Shown: positions 35,141-44,422, counted from the stretch's first letter. The stretch: DNA of 64,000 nucleotides from Candidatus Obscuribacterales bacterium (GCA_019747875.1 JAIEQI010000062.1:62001-126000), one strand, 5' to 3'. Notes: generated by a model not told the origin, from the sequence alone. Numbers and translations are program-made.

Positions 35141-37288
35141 ATGAGAGAATCAAGGATCAAGCAAAGAAGAAACGAGCACGGCGCAATCTTCTTCATTGTG
35201 GTGGCAAGCATCCTGATAGTGCTTATCGTTGGAGCTGTTCTGGGATGGCTTCTCATACTCACGGGAGGTTTTCGTGAAAGTCAGCATGCAGTAGATTCCG
35301 GCAGTCTGAATCTAGCGAAGCAAGTTGTCCGAGATCCAGCAGTCGAGTTGCAAGATTCAACTGCTGAAAGGTTTTTTTTCCAAATGGCCGAGCAGAGGAA
35401 TGGCAAATACTATGCCAATCTAAATAACATCAATCGCCTTTCGGCCGAACTCTTGCTCATCGACACCAACTGTGCGGCCATGAGAGAAGAGAACTCTAGC
35501 GATCAAAGAGTGGCGACCGTAAGTGAGCCGATGCATCACGCTCTGGACAACATTCAGGGGAAATTGGCCGAGCAGCTTGCCGCTCGTGCAAATGTTATTT
35601 CCCATTACGAAGGGACGGCTAACGAGAACTCAATTCGAATGCTGAGGAGCGCTAGCAATAACGACATTCGCATCTATCAAACCGACTACAGAACAGCATT
35701 CACGGATCGCGGCAATCTATCGAACGTTTATCTCAGCGACAAGCAAATTCCTAAAGCATTCAGACCCAGGTGGGAAACGGCGAGATCCTCATGGGCAAGA
35801 GACATCCCAGATAGTATGTTTGGAGACAAAAGGCATTATTTGCTTGGTTATGTAAACGATATCAATCCACTGGGATCTAAACCACTCTACTTTGTCAGCC
35901 TTAAGGAAGGCGGCAATCTAGGTGAAATAATGCGCTGTCAGCCGCACCTCATTTCTGAATCTACAATGAAGCAAGACATGGACACTGGCAGGCTAGCTTG
36001 GAAGAAGCCCATTCCCAACGCGTTCGGTATAACGATGAATACTGGAACAAAGTACGTTGACCCATTGTCGACCACCGCATCGTCGTCGGTGGCACGCTCG
36101 CTGCGCCCAACAGAGGGCTTTTCCGCGCAAATAGCCCATGGTTTCATCCGCATTCGCAATGCGCCGCCACAAAACATCTCCTGCAGTGTCGACGACCCGC
36201 ACAAAGATGATGTTTTTAACTTCATCAAGAAAAAGCCCAAAGTGTTTGCGGAGGGACCACCCAAGCGGCATTTTGAGGAAGAAAGCGACCCTTACATTGA
36301 CAATATCCTCAAAGCACTCAAAAACAAACAGCCGCCGAAAGAAAGCGATTTGAATGCTCTGAAGAAACCAGCGGACAAGCAGGAAGCAAAGGAATTTCAA
36401 AAGAAAAGCGATAAAGTAGACAATCACACTTACAAGAGCTTTCCGCCACTTGTTCCTGTAGAAATAGGAGAGGCATACAGCAAGCATGTTCCTCGGGAAG
36501 GAGCTAAACAGAGCGAACAGCTGCATTGCTATGAAGCCGCTTGCTATGCACTTTTGGCAGCGCGCTCCATCGGTGACACCGGCGATCCGTTTAGTCTAAA
36601 AGCTGGGCAAAGCGGTATCGCAGAAGTCAGAGAGCAACGTAATCCTTTGGCTGCCAGACAAAAACAATTCACCAAAGCAATGACCCTGGCTGAGATCTTC
36701 AAAGCATCGGACTCAAGCGTTATGGATCGATTGAAAGAGCGATGCTTTCAAATGTTTCCGGCTTTCAACGGTGAATTGAAAGACATTCCAGGTTGGAGCA
36801 GTGAACGCATTCCCATGGGAGCCACTTTGTACATTTATTGGGATGGCACTATCGACCAAGAGAGTGGACGTCCACTCGGAACATTGCGAGTAACAAATGA
36901 AAATGACATCGCCACTCGAGCACCTTGGGTCGTTTCGAATCACGAAGCTATGCCGGAAGGGCGAGTAGCAGCTATTGATTGCAATGTAATTCCAATTTCC
37001 CCGAAAGGAGCTGGTGGGCTGGATCTTCCTGGAGATTGGTCGTACGACGAGCCATTCGATACATACAACGGTGACAAGAAATTGGTCGTTCGAAATTTGG
37101 TGTCATTCTCGCCAGCCAGTGGCGTTCATGGACTTCTCGGAGAAATCGACATGGTGGCACAATTCGGCGCAACAACGGATGACCATCTCGGGGTCCAGGT
37201 AGGATTCAGCACACACGACATCACCCAGAAAGGTGGGCTGACGCCTAAATCTCTCAAAGTGAATGGAAAGTATAGCGGACCTGGATAG
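35141..37288 (+). CDS. TadG-like envelope protein
   Basis: 715 residues. The N-terminus has one transmembrane helix (IFFIVVASILIVLIVGAVLGWLL, about 16-40) followed by E-S-Q-H-A-V-D-S-G-S-L-N-L-A-K-Q-V. This corresponds to the R-E-L-Q-x-A-A-D-A-A-A-L-A-A motif of TadG/TadE pseudopilin-like proteins, with Ala replaced by Ser/Asn. The long remainder is extracytoplasmic, with a Lys-rich central region (about 360-430). No Tad ATPase or prepilin genes are nearby. A surface or pilus-associated role is a family-based guess. The conserved leader B begins just after its stop. Confidence 0.65.
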   Translation: MRESRIKQRRNEHGAIFFIVVASILIVLIVGAVLGWLLILTGGFRESQHAVDSGSLNLAKQVVRDPAVELQDSTAERFFFQMAEQRNGKYYANLNNINRLSAELLLIDTNCAAMREENSSDQRVATVSEPMHHALDNIQGKLAEQLAARANVISHYEGTANENSIRMLRSASNNDIRIYQTDYRTAFTDRGNLSNVYLSDKQIPKAFRPRWETARSSWARDIPDSMFGDKRHYLLGYVNDINPLGSKPLYFVSLKEGGNLGEIMRCQPHLISESTMKQDMDTGRLAWKKPIPNAFGITMNTGTKYVDPLSTTASSSVARSLRPTEGFSAQIAHGFIRIRNAPPQNISCSVDDPHKDDVFNFIKKKPKVFAEGPPKRHFEEESDPYIDNILKALKNKQPPKESDLNALKKPADKQEAKEFQKKSDKVDNHTYKSFPPLVPVEIGEAYSKHVPREGAKQSEQLHCYEAACYALLAARSIGDTGDPFSLKAGQSGIAEVREQRNPLAARQKQFTKAMTLAEIFKASDSSVMDRLKERCFQMFPAFNGELKDIPGWSSERIPMGATLYIYWDGTIDQESGRPLGTLRVTNENDIATRAPWVVSNHEAMPEGRVAAIDCNVIPISPKGAGGLDLPGDWSYDEPFDTYNGDKKLVVRNLVSFSPASGVHGLLGEIDMVAQFGATTDDHLGVQVGFSTHDITQKGGLTPKSLKVNGKYSGPG

Positions 37289-37292
37289 TCGG

Positions 37293-37367
37293 GCTCAAAG
37301 TTTGAACGAGGACCGTCTAGGGAAAGACGAAATCAGAGTTCTGAAAAAGTCTGTCAAGAGGTGCCCT
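37293..37367 (+). promoter_or_regulatory. Leader B of the 51-residue small gene
   Basis: 75 bases homologous to leader A. The hairpin CGTCT-AGGGAA-AGACG is here a perfect five-base-pair stem with AGGGA in the loop, a shape that fits CsrA-type binding (A-N-GGA in a loop). It ends in AGAGG upstream of the ATG. Regulation is inferred, not shown. Confidence 0.55.
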
Positions 37368-37523
37368 ATGACCATCAAAGACCTGAAGCGCGTTGGACTT
37401 CTTGTTATGGCTGCGGTCTTGGTTGGCAGCGCACCACAGTGGCTAAATCCTGCAAATCAGCATGTCTCTAATTATGATGCTCCCTGGGTTTATCCAGGAC
37501 TTGCACCGGCTGAGCAACATTAA
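37368..37523 (+). CDS. 51-residue small protein, copy B
   Basis: ATG start. The sequence is MTIKDLKRVGLL, then VMAAVLVGSAPQWLNPANQH, then V-S-N-Y-D-A-P-W-V-Y-P-G-L-A-P-A-E-Q-H. It differs from copy A at only two residues. A longer open frame (from 37263) exists in this copy only, but copy A has no equivalent, so the short start is preferred. The stop ends two bases before the FMN oxidase start, so the small gene and the oxidase are translationally adjacent. Single hydrophobic helix; function unknown. Confidence 0.8.
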   Translation: MTIKDLKRVGLLVMAAVLVGSAPQWLNPANQHVSNYDAPWVYPGLAPAEQH

Positions 37524-37525
37524 GA

Positions 37526-38641
37526 ATGTCGATAGAAAGCGAAATTCTGAACCCGGACTTGGAAAAATTCAGTCCGGTCAATCTTTTTGACTTTGAAGAA
37601 CGGGCACGCTGCCAAATCAGCAAAATGGCTTACGACTATTATGCCGCTGGTGCCAACGACGAAATTACATTAAAAGAGAACCGCGCCGCATTTGATCGCA
37701 TCACCATCTATCCGCGAATGCTGCGCGACGTAAGTAACAGACAACTTGCAACAAGCGCTCTTGGGCATCCAATCAGTATGCCGCTAATGATTGCGCCAAT
37801 GGCGTTTCAGCGCATGGCCCACCCGGAAGGCGAAATGGCGACTATGAAAGCTGCCAATCAGGCAGGCACGATAATGGTGCTAAGTACCCTGGCCACAAGT
37901 TCAATAGAAGAAGTTGCCGAAGCATCAAACGGCAACCTGTGGTTTCAACTCTATGTCTATAAAGACAAAGGTGTGACGACCTCTCTTGTTCAACGCGCCG
38001 AAGCGGCCGGCTGCAAGGCACTTGTTCTAACAGTGGATTCGCCGATACTCGGCTCTCGTGAGCGTGATGTCCGAAACGGCTTTCATTTGCCTGATGGGTT
38101 GAGCGCAAAGAACCTTGCTCCAGCGGGGATAGAAGTGCTTCCGGGAAGAATCGGTGAGTCGGGATTAGCAGCATACATCGCATCGCTATACGATCAGGCG
38201 CTCACATGGAAAGACGTTGAATGGTTGCGCAGTATTACCAATTTGCCAGTACTGGTAAAGGGAGTTTTGCGCGCAGATGATTCCATTCTTGCCATCAAGC
38301 ATGGTGCCAGCGGAATTATCGTTTCCAATCATGGAGGCAGGCAGCTCGACACAGCGCCAGCCACAATCAGTGTTCTAAGCAGGGTTGTAGAAGCCACAGA
38401 GGGGAACATTGAAGTTTTTGTCGATGGTGGCATCAGACGCGGCACAGATATACTAAAGGCCCTAGCCCTGGGCGCAAAAGCAGTATTTGTCGGCAGACCT
38501 GTGCTTTGGGGACTTGCAGATAGTGGCGCTGATGGTGTCGGCAAAGTGCTGCACCTGTTGCGCACAGAGTTCGATTTAGCAATGGCTCTCAGCGGCTGCA
38601 AAACCCTTGCAGACGTAAATGCCGATCTGCTGCACCCGTAA
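37526..38641 (+). CDS. FMN-dependent 2-hydroxyacid oxidase/dehydrogenase
   Basis: 371 residues, a TIM barrel of the lactate/glycolate oxidase family. N-terminal Y-D-Y-Y-A-A-G-A-N-D-E-I-T. FMN-contacting P-L-M-I-A-P-M-A-F, W-F-Q-L-Y-V and T-V-D-S-P. The active-site base H269 is in V-S-N-H-G-G-R-Q-L-D, and the phosphate loop is D-G-G-I-R-R-G-T-D-I-L-K-A-L-A-L-G-A. It oxidises an L-2-hydroxyacid such as lactate or glycolate; oxidase versus dehydrogenase cannot be told here. It directly follows the small gene copy B. Confidence 0.9.
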   Translation: MSIESEILNPDLEKFSPVNLFDFEERARCQISKMAYDYYAAGANDEITLKENRAAFDRITIYPRMLRDVSNRQLATSALGHPISMPLMIAPMAFQRMAHPEGEMATMKAANQAGTIMVLSTLATSSIEEVAEASNGNLWFQLYVYKDKGVTTSLVQRAEAAGCKALVLTVDSPILGSRERDVRNGFHLPDGLSAKNLAPAGIEVLPGRIGESGLAAYIASLYDQALTWKDVEWLRSITNLPVLVKGVLRADDSILAIKHGASGIIVSNHGGRQLDTAPATISVLSRVVEATEGNIEVFVDGGIRRGTDILKALALGAKAVFVGRPVLWGLADSGADGVGKVLHLLRTEFDLAMALSGCKTLADVNADLLHP

Positions 38642-38663
38642 ATTTCACTGCTTTTAGCAACAG

Positions 38664-39263
38664 CTATTGGGGAAACCATTCAATCGATTTGAGTGCGTGC
38701 CTTAGATGGTTGAAGAAGATCAAAAACTCAAGTTTCGGTGCACGCATTGAAAGAAAACTGACATTATCCTGATTCGGGAAAATTATGAAAGCCTCTTTCG
38801 TTTTGCTTTGAATGAAATACCCTTGAATAACCAACACTAGCTTATTGCAAAGTACTTCTGCACTTCCAGTAGCCAGATCATAGTTAGAGCGAGGTCTGAA
38901 AAGAACCAGGGCATCTTTGAGCTTCTCTAGATCGCCTTCATTTAAGACGCCTGGCTCGCGGCTAAGCAGACCTCGTATGAAATCTTTGGAATCCTGGTCT
39001 GCCCGCACATCACCAATCTCAAGAAAAGCTACCAGGCATTCGCGGGACTGATAGAAGCCGCGGGACTCCGGTAAACCGTCCTTCTTCCAAGCCCCCGGAA
39101 AACGAATTCGGCCCGCCTGAAGCAGGTTAATTACGGTGTGGTCGCTCGGAATTTCCGAGTTCAGATAAGTAGGCGCAAAAATATCTGGAACTGTTGCTGA
39201 CAGTTCACTCTCCGAGGATCTTTTCCTGGAGCGAAAGTCATCCTGTGGGGGAACGGGGGGCAC
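38664..39263 (-). CDS. Cytoplasmic protein, unknown
   Basis: 199 residues from the GTG at 39263, which has GGAGG nine bases upstream. No signal peptide. The N-terminus is Pro-rich (MPPVPPQDD) and encoded by C-runs. The middle has R-F-P-G-A-W-K-K-D and Q-S-R-E-C-L-V-A-F-L-E-I, and the end alternates beta strands and helices (V-L-V-I-Q-G-Y-F-I, K-E-A-F-I-I-F-P-N-Q). No family is recognised. It is divergent from the large kinase; the shared upstream region holds G-runs. Confidence 0.6.
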   Translation of the reverse strand: MPPVPPQDDFRSRKRSSESELSATVPDIFAPTYLNSEIPSDHTVINLLQAGRIRFPGAWKKDGLPESRGFYQSRECLVAFLEIGDVRADQDSKDFIRGLLSREPGVLNEGDLEKLKDALVLFRPRSNYDLATGSAEVLCNKLVLVIQGYFIQSKTKEAFIIFPNQDNVSFLSMRAPKLEFLIFFNHLRHALKSIEWFPQ

Positions 39264-39269
39264 GGGGGG
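39247..39269 (+). promoter_or_regulatory. Three G-runs between divergent genes
   Basis: GGGGG, GGGGGG and GGGGGG are separated by AAC and CAC (39247-39269). They overlap the first codons of the minus-strand gene and lie 174 bases before the kinase start. G-quadruplex formation is possible but untested. Confidence 0.3.
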
Positions 39270-39442
39270 AAACCTCCGCTTAGATTGTTCCCCGAATTAG
39301 GCTATACTATGCAATTCTTGGGCAAAATTTGCATAAATTGCCGGAGATGACCGGACTCGAAAGGTCCTGCCTATACTTTATCTACGAAGACCCTTTTTCT
39401 AGACTATTCTGTCGGACCGCAACACGGAGCAGGGAGAACGCC

Positions 39443-42181
39443 ATGCACAAGTTTGACCTCAAAGAAGAAGAGCAGGTGATTCTTGTCAGCTCCGAAGAAG
39501 AATCTAAAATAGCAAGTGATGAACCCGCTAAAGTTGCATCAGGAAGAGCTGTCGAAAAGAGAGCCGACACAGTTGAAGATAGCACGTCATCAAAGCCACA
39601 CCAAAATACAGTTGGCGTCACTTCAAAATCTCAGAGCCAAACAGTAATCGCCGGCAAGTACGAAGTTATTTCTTTGCTTGGCGAAGGTGGCATGAGCAGA
39701 GTTTACAAAGCACAGGACGTACACAGCGGCAAAATCGTAGCCCTAAAGACAATTCGTCCGGAGCGGCTTCAAGATGAAAGAAGCATCGAACGCTTCATCC
39801 ATGAATGCCAGGTGGTTTCCTCTCTAGAGCATAGAAATATAGCGGCTACAGGAGAATTCGGCGTCGACGCAGACGGCACTCCATACTTGCAGATGGAATA
39901 CGTAGATGGCATCACTTTAGCCGAACTAGTGAAGCAGGAGGGTGCAATTGATGTGGATCGTGCACTACAAATAATGTTGCAAATTATAGCTGGACTATCA
40001 TATGCGCACGAGAAAGGAATCATTCATCGAGACATCAAACCGTCAAACGTCATTCTTTCTCGCACAACCGACGGCAAGGACCGAGTGCAAATCGTCGATT
40101 TTGGAATAGCTCGCGTCTTCGATCACCTTTCCAGCGCGCATATGCCACTAACACAGACCGGTGAAGCACTTGGTACACCATGGTATATGAGCCCCGAACA
40201 GTGCTTCGGCAAGATTGCCGATGAACGTTCTGACATTTATCAGTTAGGTTGTTTGTTCCAGGAACTTTTGACCGGGAAACGAGCTTTCGAAGGTGATACC
40301 GCATTTGAGGTCATGTTCAAACACGTAACCGGCGCACCAAAACTAGAAGGCATAGATTCAAACCTTCAAGAGATCCTTTCGAAAACGCTGAACAAAAATC
40401 CAGAAGACCGCTATCACTCAGTGCCGGAACTGGAAAAGGAGATTCGAGATTTTGCTGAAGCAAGAGCCAGTGGAGCAACTAATCGGTCTTTGCTGAAACA
40501 AGTGGAGTCACACTCCGTTTTACAAATCACCGGTAGAAGAGCCTGTGCAGCTGCGCTTGATGCAGTATTGATAGGATTGTTATCGGCGATTTTCACATGG
40601 GCAACAACTTTTTCCAGCATGTATAGATTTTACCCGGGTTACTGGGTACCAGATGATCGATTCTATTCAAGCCTGTTTGGGTTTATCCTGGGCTGCGTCA
40701 ACGCACTAGCAATCTGGCCCTCAGCTTTACTTGCAGCGATTCCATACCGCATTAGCGCTGACTCCTTCTTGAGAGATGTTCCAGGCTTTATACAGTCAAA
40801 TCAGTATGTCAATCAATATGCAGTTATTCCTATCTTGGTGGCACTGGTAACCTGGCTATACTTTGCATTCTTCGAAAGCAGCAAATTGCGCGGAACACCT
40901 GGAAAAATAATTTTCGGATTGAAGGTGCAAACGGCGGGTCCGAATCGAGCCAGCTTCTGGCAATCAAGCCAGCGGTTTTTCTTGCGAGCGCTGACAAGCC
41001 TATGCTTACCAGAACTTTTACGTGGGATTGTGGAAATCACAAGAAGCAAAAGAAACCTGGCGGAACAGTTAACGCTACAACTGCGCTTACCAATTCATGA
41101 CAGCTTGAGCAATTGTGTGATCGTTAAAGCGGATCGAAAAAAAGAGAGAAAGCTTACCATCCTCGGAGTGTCAGCATTTATAATGACGAGCCTCTTTTTT
41201 GCAGCGCCCTGGCTTGCAATATATTTTGAAATGCCAGAACCTGTTATAGCAATTAATCCAAACTTTGCTCCAGCTTACGAAATTCGAGCTGACAAGAGAC
41301 TAAACACAAAGGATTACCAGGGGGCAGCCTCAGACTACGCGAAAGTTGAGAAACTCGACCCAAGTCGCACTTATCCATATCACAAACATATGACGGCGCT
41401 GGTTCAGCAAAAAAAATTCGAAGAAGCGATGAAAGTAGGAGACGAGGGCATCAAGCAAACTCCAGAGCATTCAGAACTCAGTACATTATTGCGCTCGCAA
41501 GCCTTAATAGCGCTGCAATCCACAGGCGACAATAAGCTTGCATTGAAGCTGTTGAAGCAAATACCGGCAAGATTTTTAGACCGCCACATTTTTGCGAAAG
41601 TGCTGAACACAACTGGAAATACGGCGGAGGCTGACTTGCAGACAAAGTTGGCAGAAGATTACCTAAATCGTGAAGCAGAAGGCTACGAAGACGCGCGCGC
41701 CCCAGAAATGGAGATTTATAACCACACCCATCCTAACGTCTTCTTGGACAGAGCCATGCTTCGACTTTCCCGAGGCAATCTTGACGGTGCACTGAGCGAC
41801 CTGAACAGAGGATTGGCAGATCTTGAGCGTATCAGATCAGAAAACAAATCCAGACAGCGATTTTACGAGCACTCTGAAATCGTAGGTCCCATTCATTTCT
41901 ACAAAGCGGAGACACTAAGCAGACAAGGCAAAGCTGTTGAGGCACGAAACGAACTAGAAGAGGCCTTGAAGGCATATACAGCCGAAATAGACAAAAAATC
42001 AAAGGCTAAGGTGACCTACGTTGAGGAATACTACCAGTTGGGACAAAATTATCTGGGAAGGGCCAAAGTCTATTCGTTACTTGGAAAAACGGATCTAGCA
42101 AAGAAAGACAAGGATAAAGCAAAGTCTTTGGAAGTAAATTATGACTTCGATGGACATTCTCCGAATTGGTGGACTAACTAA
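39443..42181 (+). CDS. Ser/Thr kinase - RDD - TPR fusion protein
   Basis: 912 residues from the ATG at 39443 (GGGAG six bases upstream); an open frame from 39329 lacks such a site. Residues 1-65 are polar. The Hanks-type kinase domain (about 70-340) has Gly loop L-G-E-G-G-M-S-R-V-Y, V-A-L-K, the catalytic H-R-D-I-K-P-S-N (D197), D-F-G and T-P-W-Y-M-S-P-E-Q. An RDD-type membrane domain follows (G-R-R-A-C-A-A-A-L-D-A-V-L-I-G with several helices, and R-G-T-P-G-K-I-I-F-G-L-K-V). TPR repeats fill the last 300 residues (D-Y-Q-G-A-A-S-D-Y-A-K-V-E). Kinase, membrane domain and outside TPRs fit a signalling receptor. Confidence 0.88.
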   Translation: MHKFDLKEEEQVILVSSEEESKIASDEPAKVASGRAVEKRADTVEDSTSSKPHQNTVGVTSKSQSQTVIAGKYEVISLLGEGGMSRVYKAQDVHSGKIVALKTIRPERLQDERSIERFIHECQVVSSLEHRNIAATGEFGVDADGTPYLQMEYVDGITLAELVKQEGAIDVDRALQIMLQIIAGLSYAHEKGIIHRDIKPSNVILSRTTDGKDRVQIVDFGIARVFDHLSSAHMPLTQTGEALGTPWYMSPEQCFGKIADERSDIYQLGCLFQELLTGKRAFEGDTAFEVMFKHVTGAPKLEGIDSNLQEILSKTLNKNPEDRYHSVPELEKEIRDFAEARASGATNRSLLKQVESHSVLQITGRRACAAALDAVLIGLLSAIFTWATTFSSMYRFYPGYWVPDDRFYSSLFGFILGCVNALAIWPSALLAAIPYRISADSFLRDVPGFIQSNQYVNQYAVIPILVALVTWLYFAFFESSKLRGTPGKIIFGLKVQTAGPNRASFWQSSQRFFLRALTSLCLPELLRGIVEITRSKRNLAEQLTLQLRLPIHDSLSNCVIVKADRKKERKLTILGVSAFIMTSLFFAAPWLAIYFEMPEPVIAINPNFAPAYEIRADKRLNTKDYQGAASDYAKVEKLDPSRTYPYHKHMTALVQQKKFEEAMKVGDEGIKQTPEHSELSTLLRSQALIALQSTGDNKLALKLLKQIPARFLDRHIFAKVLNTTGNTAEADLQTKLAEDYLNREAEGYEDARAPEMEIYNHTHPNVFLDRAMLRLSRGNLDGALSDLNRGLADLERIRSENKSRQRFYEHSEIVGPIHFYKAETLSRQGKAVEARNELEEALKAYTAEIDKKSKAKVTYVEEYYQLGQNYLGRAKVYSLLGKTDLAKKDKDKAKSLEVNYDFDGHSPNWWTN

Positions 42182-42198
42182 GCCAGAGAACATTATCC

Positions 42199-43920
42199 TT
42201 ATTCGTTACTAGGATTGGCAGGACTTATGTACTCATAGAGGTCAGCCTTGTCGATAATACCAAGCAGCTTTCCGTCCTCCACCACAGGGATCGTCTCGGC
42301 TGAACTTTCCTTGAATTTCAGAACCAATTCAGCCAGTGAAGTATTGGGTGCAACCAGCGGTGCATCCTTGTCGATCAGCTGATGGCTCGAGCTCATGCTT
42401 GTTGAAGATAGCGACAAAAGGCTAAGAACCGATTTGGAATCAACCATTCCAACATACTGCTCGCCATCCACAACAGTAAGGGAAGCTATATGAGTTTGTT
42501 TAATCGCATCGAATAGTTTTTCCGGAGCCAATTCCGAGTCAACACAGTTCTTCGGAGGCTTCATCAGATCACCAGCGTGCTTCTGTTCGTCTTCCCTCGC
42601 CCGCCGAGCGGCTTCTTCCAAGCCACTGTATTCGCGGAGCATGTCATAAACCGATCCTTTTTCCATACGAGAGCCCACGAAACAAGCAATCGCCGACGCC
42701 ACCATTAGTGGTAGCACAAGCGAATAGTGCCCAGTTATTTCAAAAATGATAACAACAGCAGTAATCGGCACGCGCGCTACAGCGGCGAAGAAAGCTCCCA
42801 TGCCAACCATTGCCATCGTCTCTGTAGAGCTCATATTGAACAAATAATTTTGCAGATAGGAAACCATGGCACCGAGGGCCGAGCCTAGCACAATAGCCGG
42901 TGCAAACAAACCGCCAGGGGCTCCGGAGCCGTAGGCAAGCAGGGTCAAGAAAGAGAATGCAACGAACGCAACAGGAACCATATACCATTGCTCGTGCCCA
43001 GCAACGATAACGTCTCGCAAAGCAGCGTAATCGCGGAAGTTAGCATCAGCAGGCATGGCAGATATCACCAAGCCTGAGATCAAACCAGCAAGTCCTACGC
43101 GAAGCATTACAGGCAGCTTCAAATAATCGCGATTGATTCTGAGAAACAAAATGACACCACGATTGAACCAGGTGCCGAACAATCCAGCCAAAGTTCCAAG
43201 GACGATCCAAAACAATACATCGTGAAAATGAAAGGAAACTTCCAGCGCCCGAATCTGTTGTGCCGACTCCATATGCGGTGCATTTAGCGTGTGGGTCAAG
43301 GTTGAAGCAACAAAGCAAGCGAGAATAGCCGTACCTATAGTTCCGCTGGAGACATCCTTCAACAACTCCTCGGCGACAAAAAGAACTCCTGCAATCGGTG
43401 CATTGAAAGCGGCTGCAAGTCCGGCGCCAGCACCAGCTGCTACGAGCTGGCGCTCAACGTCTTTTGGCGCAGGAAGCCATCGGTTTAAGAGCGCCGCCAT
43501 CGCTGCGCCAACGTGAACTGTCGGACCTTCTCTCCCCATAAAGAGCCCGCAACCAAGGGCTATACTCCCTCCAACGAGTTTTACAAGTGCCAAGGTAAAG
43601 TCCAGGGGAACACGCGCTCCCAGCAAGTAGGCGCGCACTTGCGGTATGCCGCTGCCATACGCTGTTGGAGAGAATTTCTGGACCAGAAAACCGGAGAGTA
43701 GCCCACCAACCAGACCAATTAGAGGGAGGGCCAACCATGCGGGATAGACATTGCATGCCTGAACGCGCATCTTACTCAACCACCAGGCGCCATACTCCAG
43801 AGCCAGTGCAGAACAGCCCGCAACAAGCCCGATGATCGCAGCGCGAATGAGCGCAACTCTTCTGGCGGACATAGCCTTTGTATGATCGCGAACTTTCTGC
43901 CAGAGATTACTCAATTCCAC
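42199..43920 (-). CDS. CLC-family chloride channel/transporter with CBS pair
   Basis: 573 residues from the GTG at 43920 (GGGGA about seven bases upstream); the open frame continues to 43998 but would overlap the preceding gene. CLC core motifs: G-S-G-I-P-Q, G-R-E-G-P-T-V-H-V-G with the gating Glu, and G-S-G-A-P-G-G-L-F-A-P-A. Two CBS domains follow (about 450-570). The gating Glu suggests a Cl-/H+ antiporter or gated channel, while CBS domains sense adenine nucleotides. It is the last gene of the TauE - DUF1634 - CLC group. Alternative: another anion such as fluoride, but CLC-F motifs are not seen. Confidence 0.88.
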   Translation of the reverse strand: MELSNLWQKVRDHTKAMSARRVALIRAAIIGLVAGCSALALEYGAWWLSKMRVQACNVYPAWLALPLIGLVGGLLSGFLVQKFSPTAYGSGIPQVRAYLLGARVPLDFTLALVKLVGGSIALGCGLFMGREGPTVHVGAAMAALLNRWLPAPKDVERQLVAAGAGAGLAAAFNAPIAGVLFVAEELLKDVSSGTIGTAILACFVASTLTHTLNAPHMESAQQIRALEVSFHFHDVLFWIVLGTLAGLFGTWFNRGVILFLRINRDYLKLPVMLRVGLAGLISGLVISAMPADANFRDYAALRDVIVAGHEQWYMVPVAFVAFSFLTLLAYGSGAPGGLFAPAIVLGSALGAMVSYLQNYLFNMSSTETMAMVGMGAFFAAVARVPITAVVIIFEITGHYSLVLPLMVASAIACFVGSRMEKGSVYDMLREYSGLEEAARRAREDEQKHAGDLMKPPKNCVDSELAPEKLFDAIKQTHIASLTVVDGEQYVGMVDSKSVLSLLSLSSTSMSSSHQLIDKDAPLVAPNTSLAELVLKFKESSAETIPVVEDGKLLGIIDKADLYEYISPANPSNE

Positions 43921-43936
43921 AATTAATCCCCAATCA

Positions 43937-44422
43937 CTAAATTGCGCAAACCAGACTATAAAGCAGCGCCGCAAGGACAAGCGAAGAGAATACGACATAT
44001 TTCATGTCTTTTTCCATCGCAAAGGTAAGAACAGAGAAAGCCACACGCGCAACAGGCGTAGCAATCAGAACCACCACACCCAGTTGCATAATTGCACGCA
44101 AATTTCCTTTGAAGGAATCCCTGATTACTGCATCAATGGCGCGAAGGTCGGCCGGTTCACCGGTGAAAATTTTGTAGCTGGTCGTCAAATGAGGATTCTG
44201 GCAAATAAAAATTACAGAGCTCACGCTTACAAGTACAAGCGAACAAACCAGCCCGCCAATCAGAAGCAGCGAAATGACATTTCCCATTTTTTCGTCATTC
44301 ATTGAGTCAGACGACTCAGGCTTGGGAGCAGAATCCGGCAGCATGAACGTGTTCTCGGAATCGAAGGGTGTCGGAGGTCCTTGCTTGCTTTCGTTGTTCT
44401 GATCATCGGTGGGAGAGTTCAT
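43937..44422 (-). CDS. DUF1634 membrane protein
   Basis: 161 residues from the ATG at 44422, which overlaps the TauE stop as ATGA and has GGAGGGAG just upstream. The first 45 residues are polar and acidic. Three transmembrane helices follow, with the family sequence N-V-I-S-L-L-L-I-G-G-L-V-C-S, N-L-R-A-I-M-Q-L-G-V-V-V-L-I-A-T-P-V-A-R-V-A and V-V-F-S-S-L-V-L-A-A-L-L-Y. DUF1634 genes are typical partners of TauE/SafE transporters, as here. The biochemical role is unknown. Confidence 0.85.
   Translation of the reverse strand: MNSPTDDQNNESKQGPPTPFDSENTFMLPDSAPKPESSDSMNDEKMGNVISLLLIGGLVCSLVLVSVSSVIFICQNPHLTTSYKIFTGEPADLRAIDAVIRDSFKGNLRAIMQLGVVVLIATPVARVAFSVLTFAMEKDMKYVVFSSLVLAALLYSLVCAI

Noticed and set aside
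37263-37523. Longer 86-residue version of small gene copy B
   Set aside because: The extra N-terminus overlaps the upstream stop region and is not open in the same frame in copy A, where a single-base gap and a stop break it.
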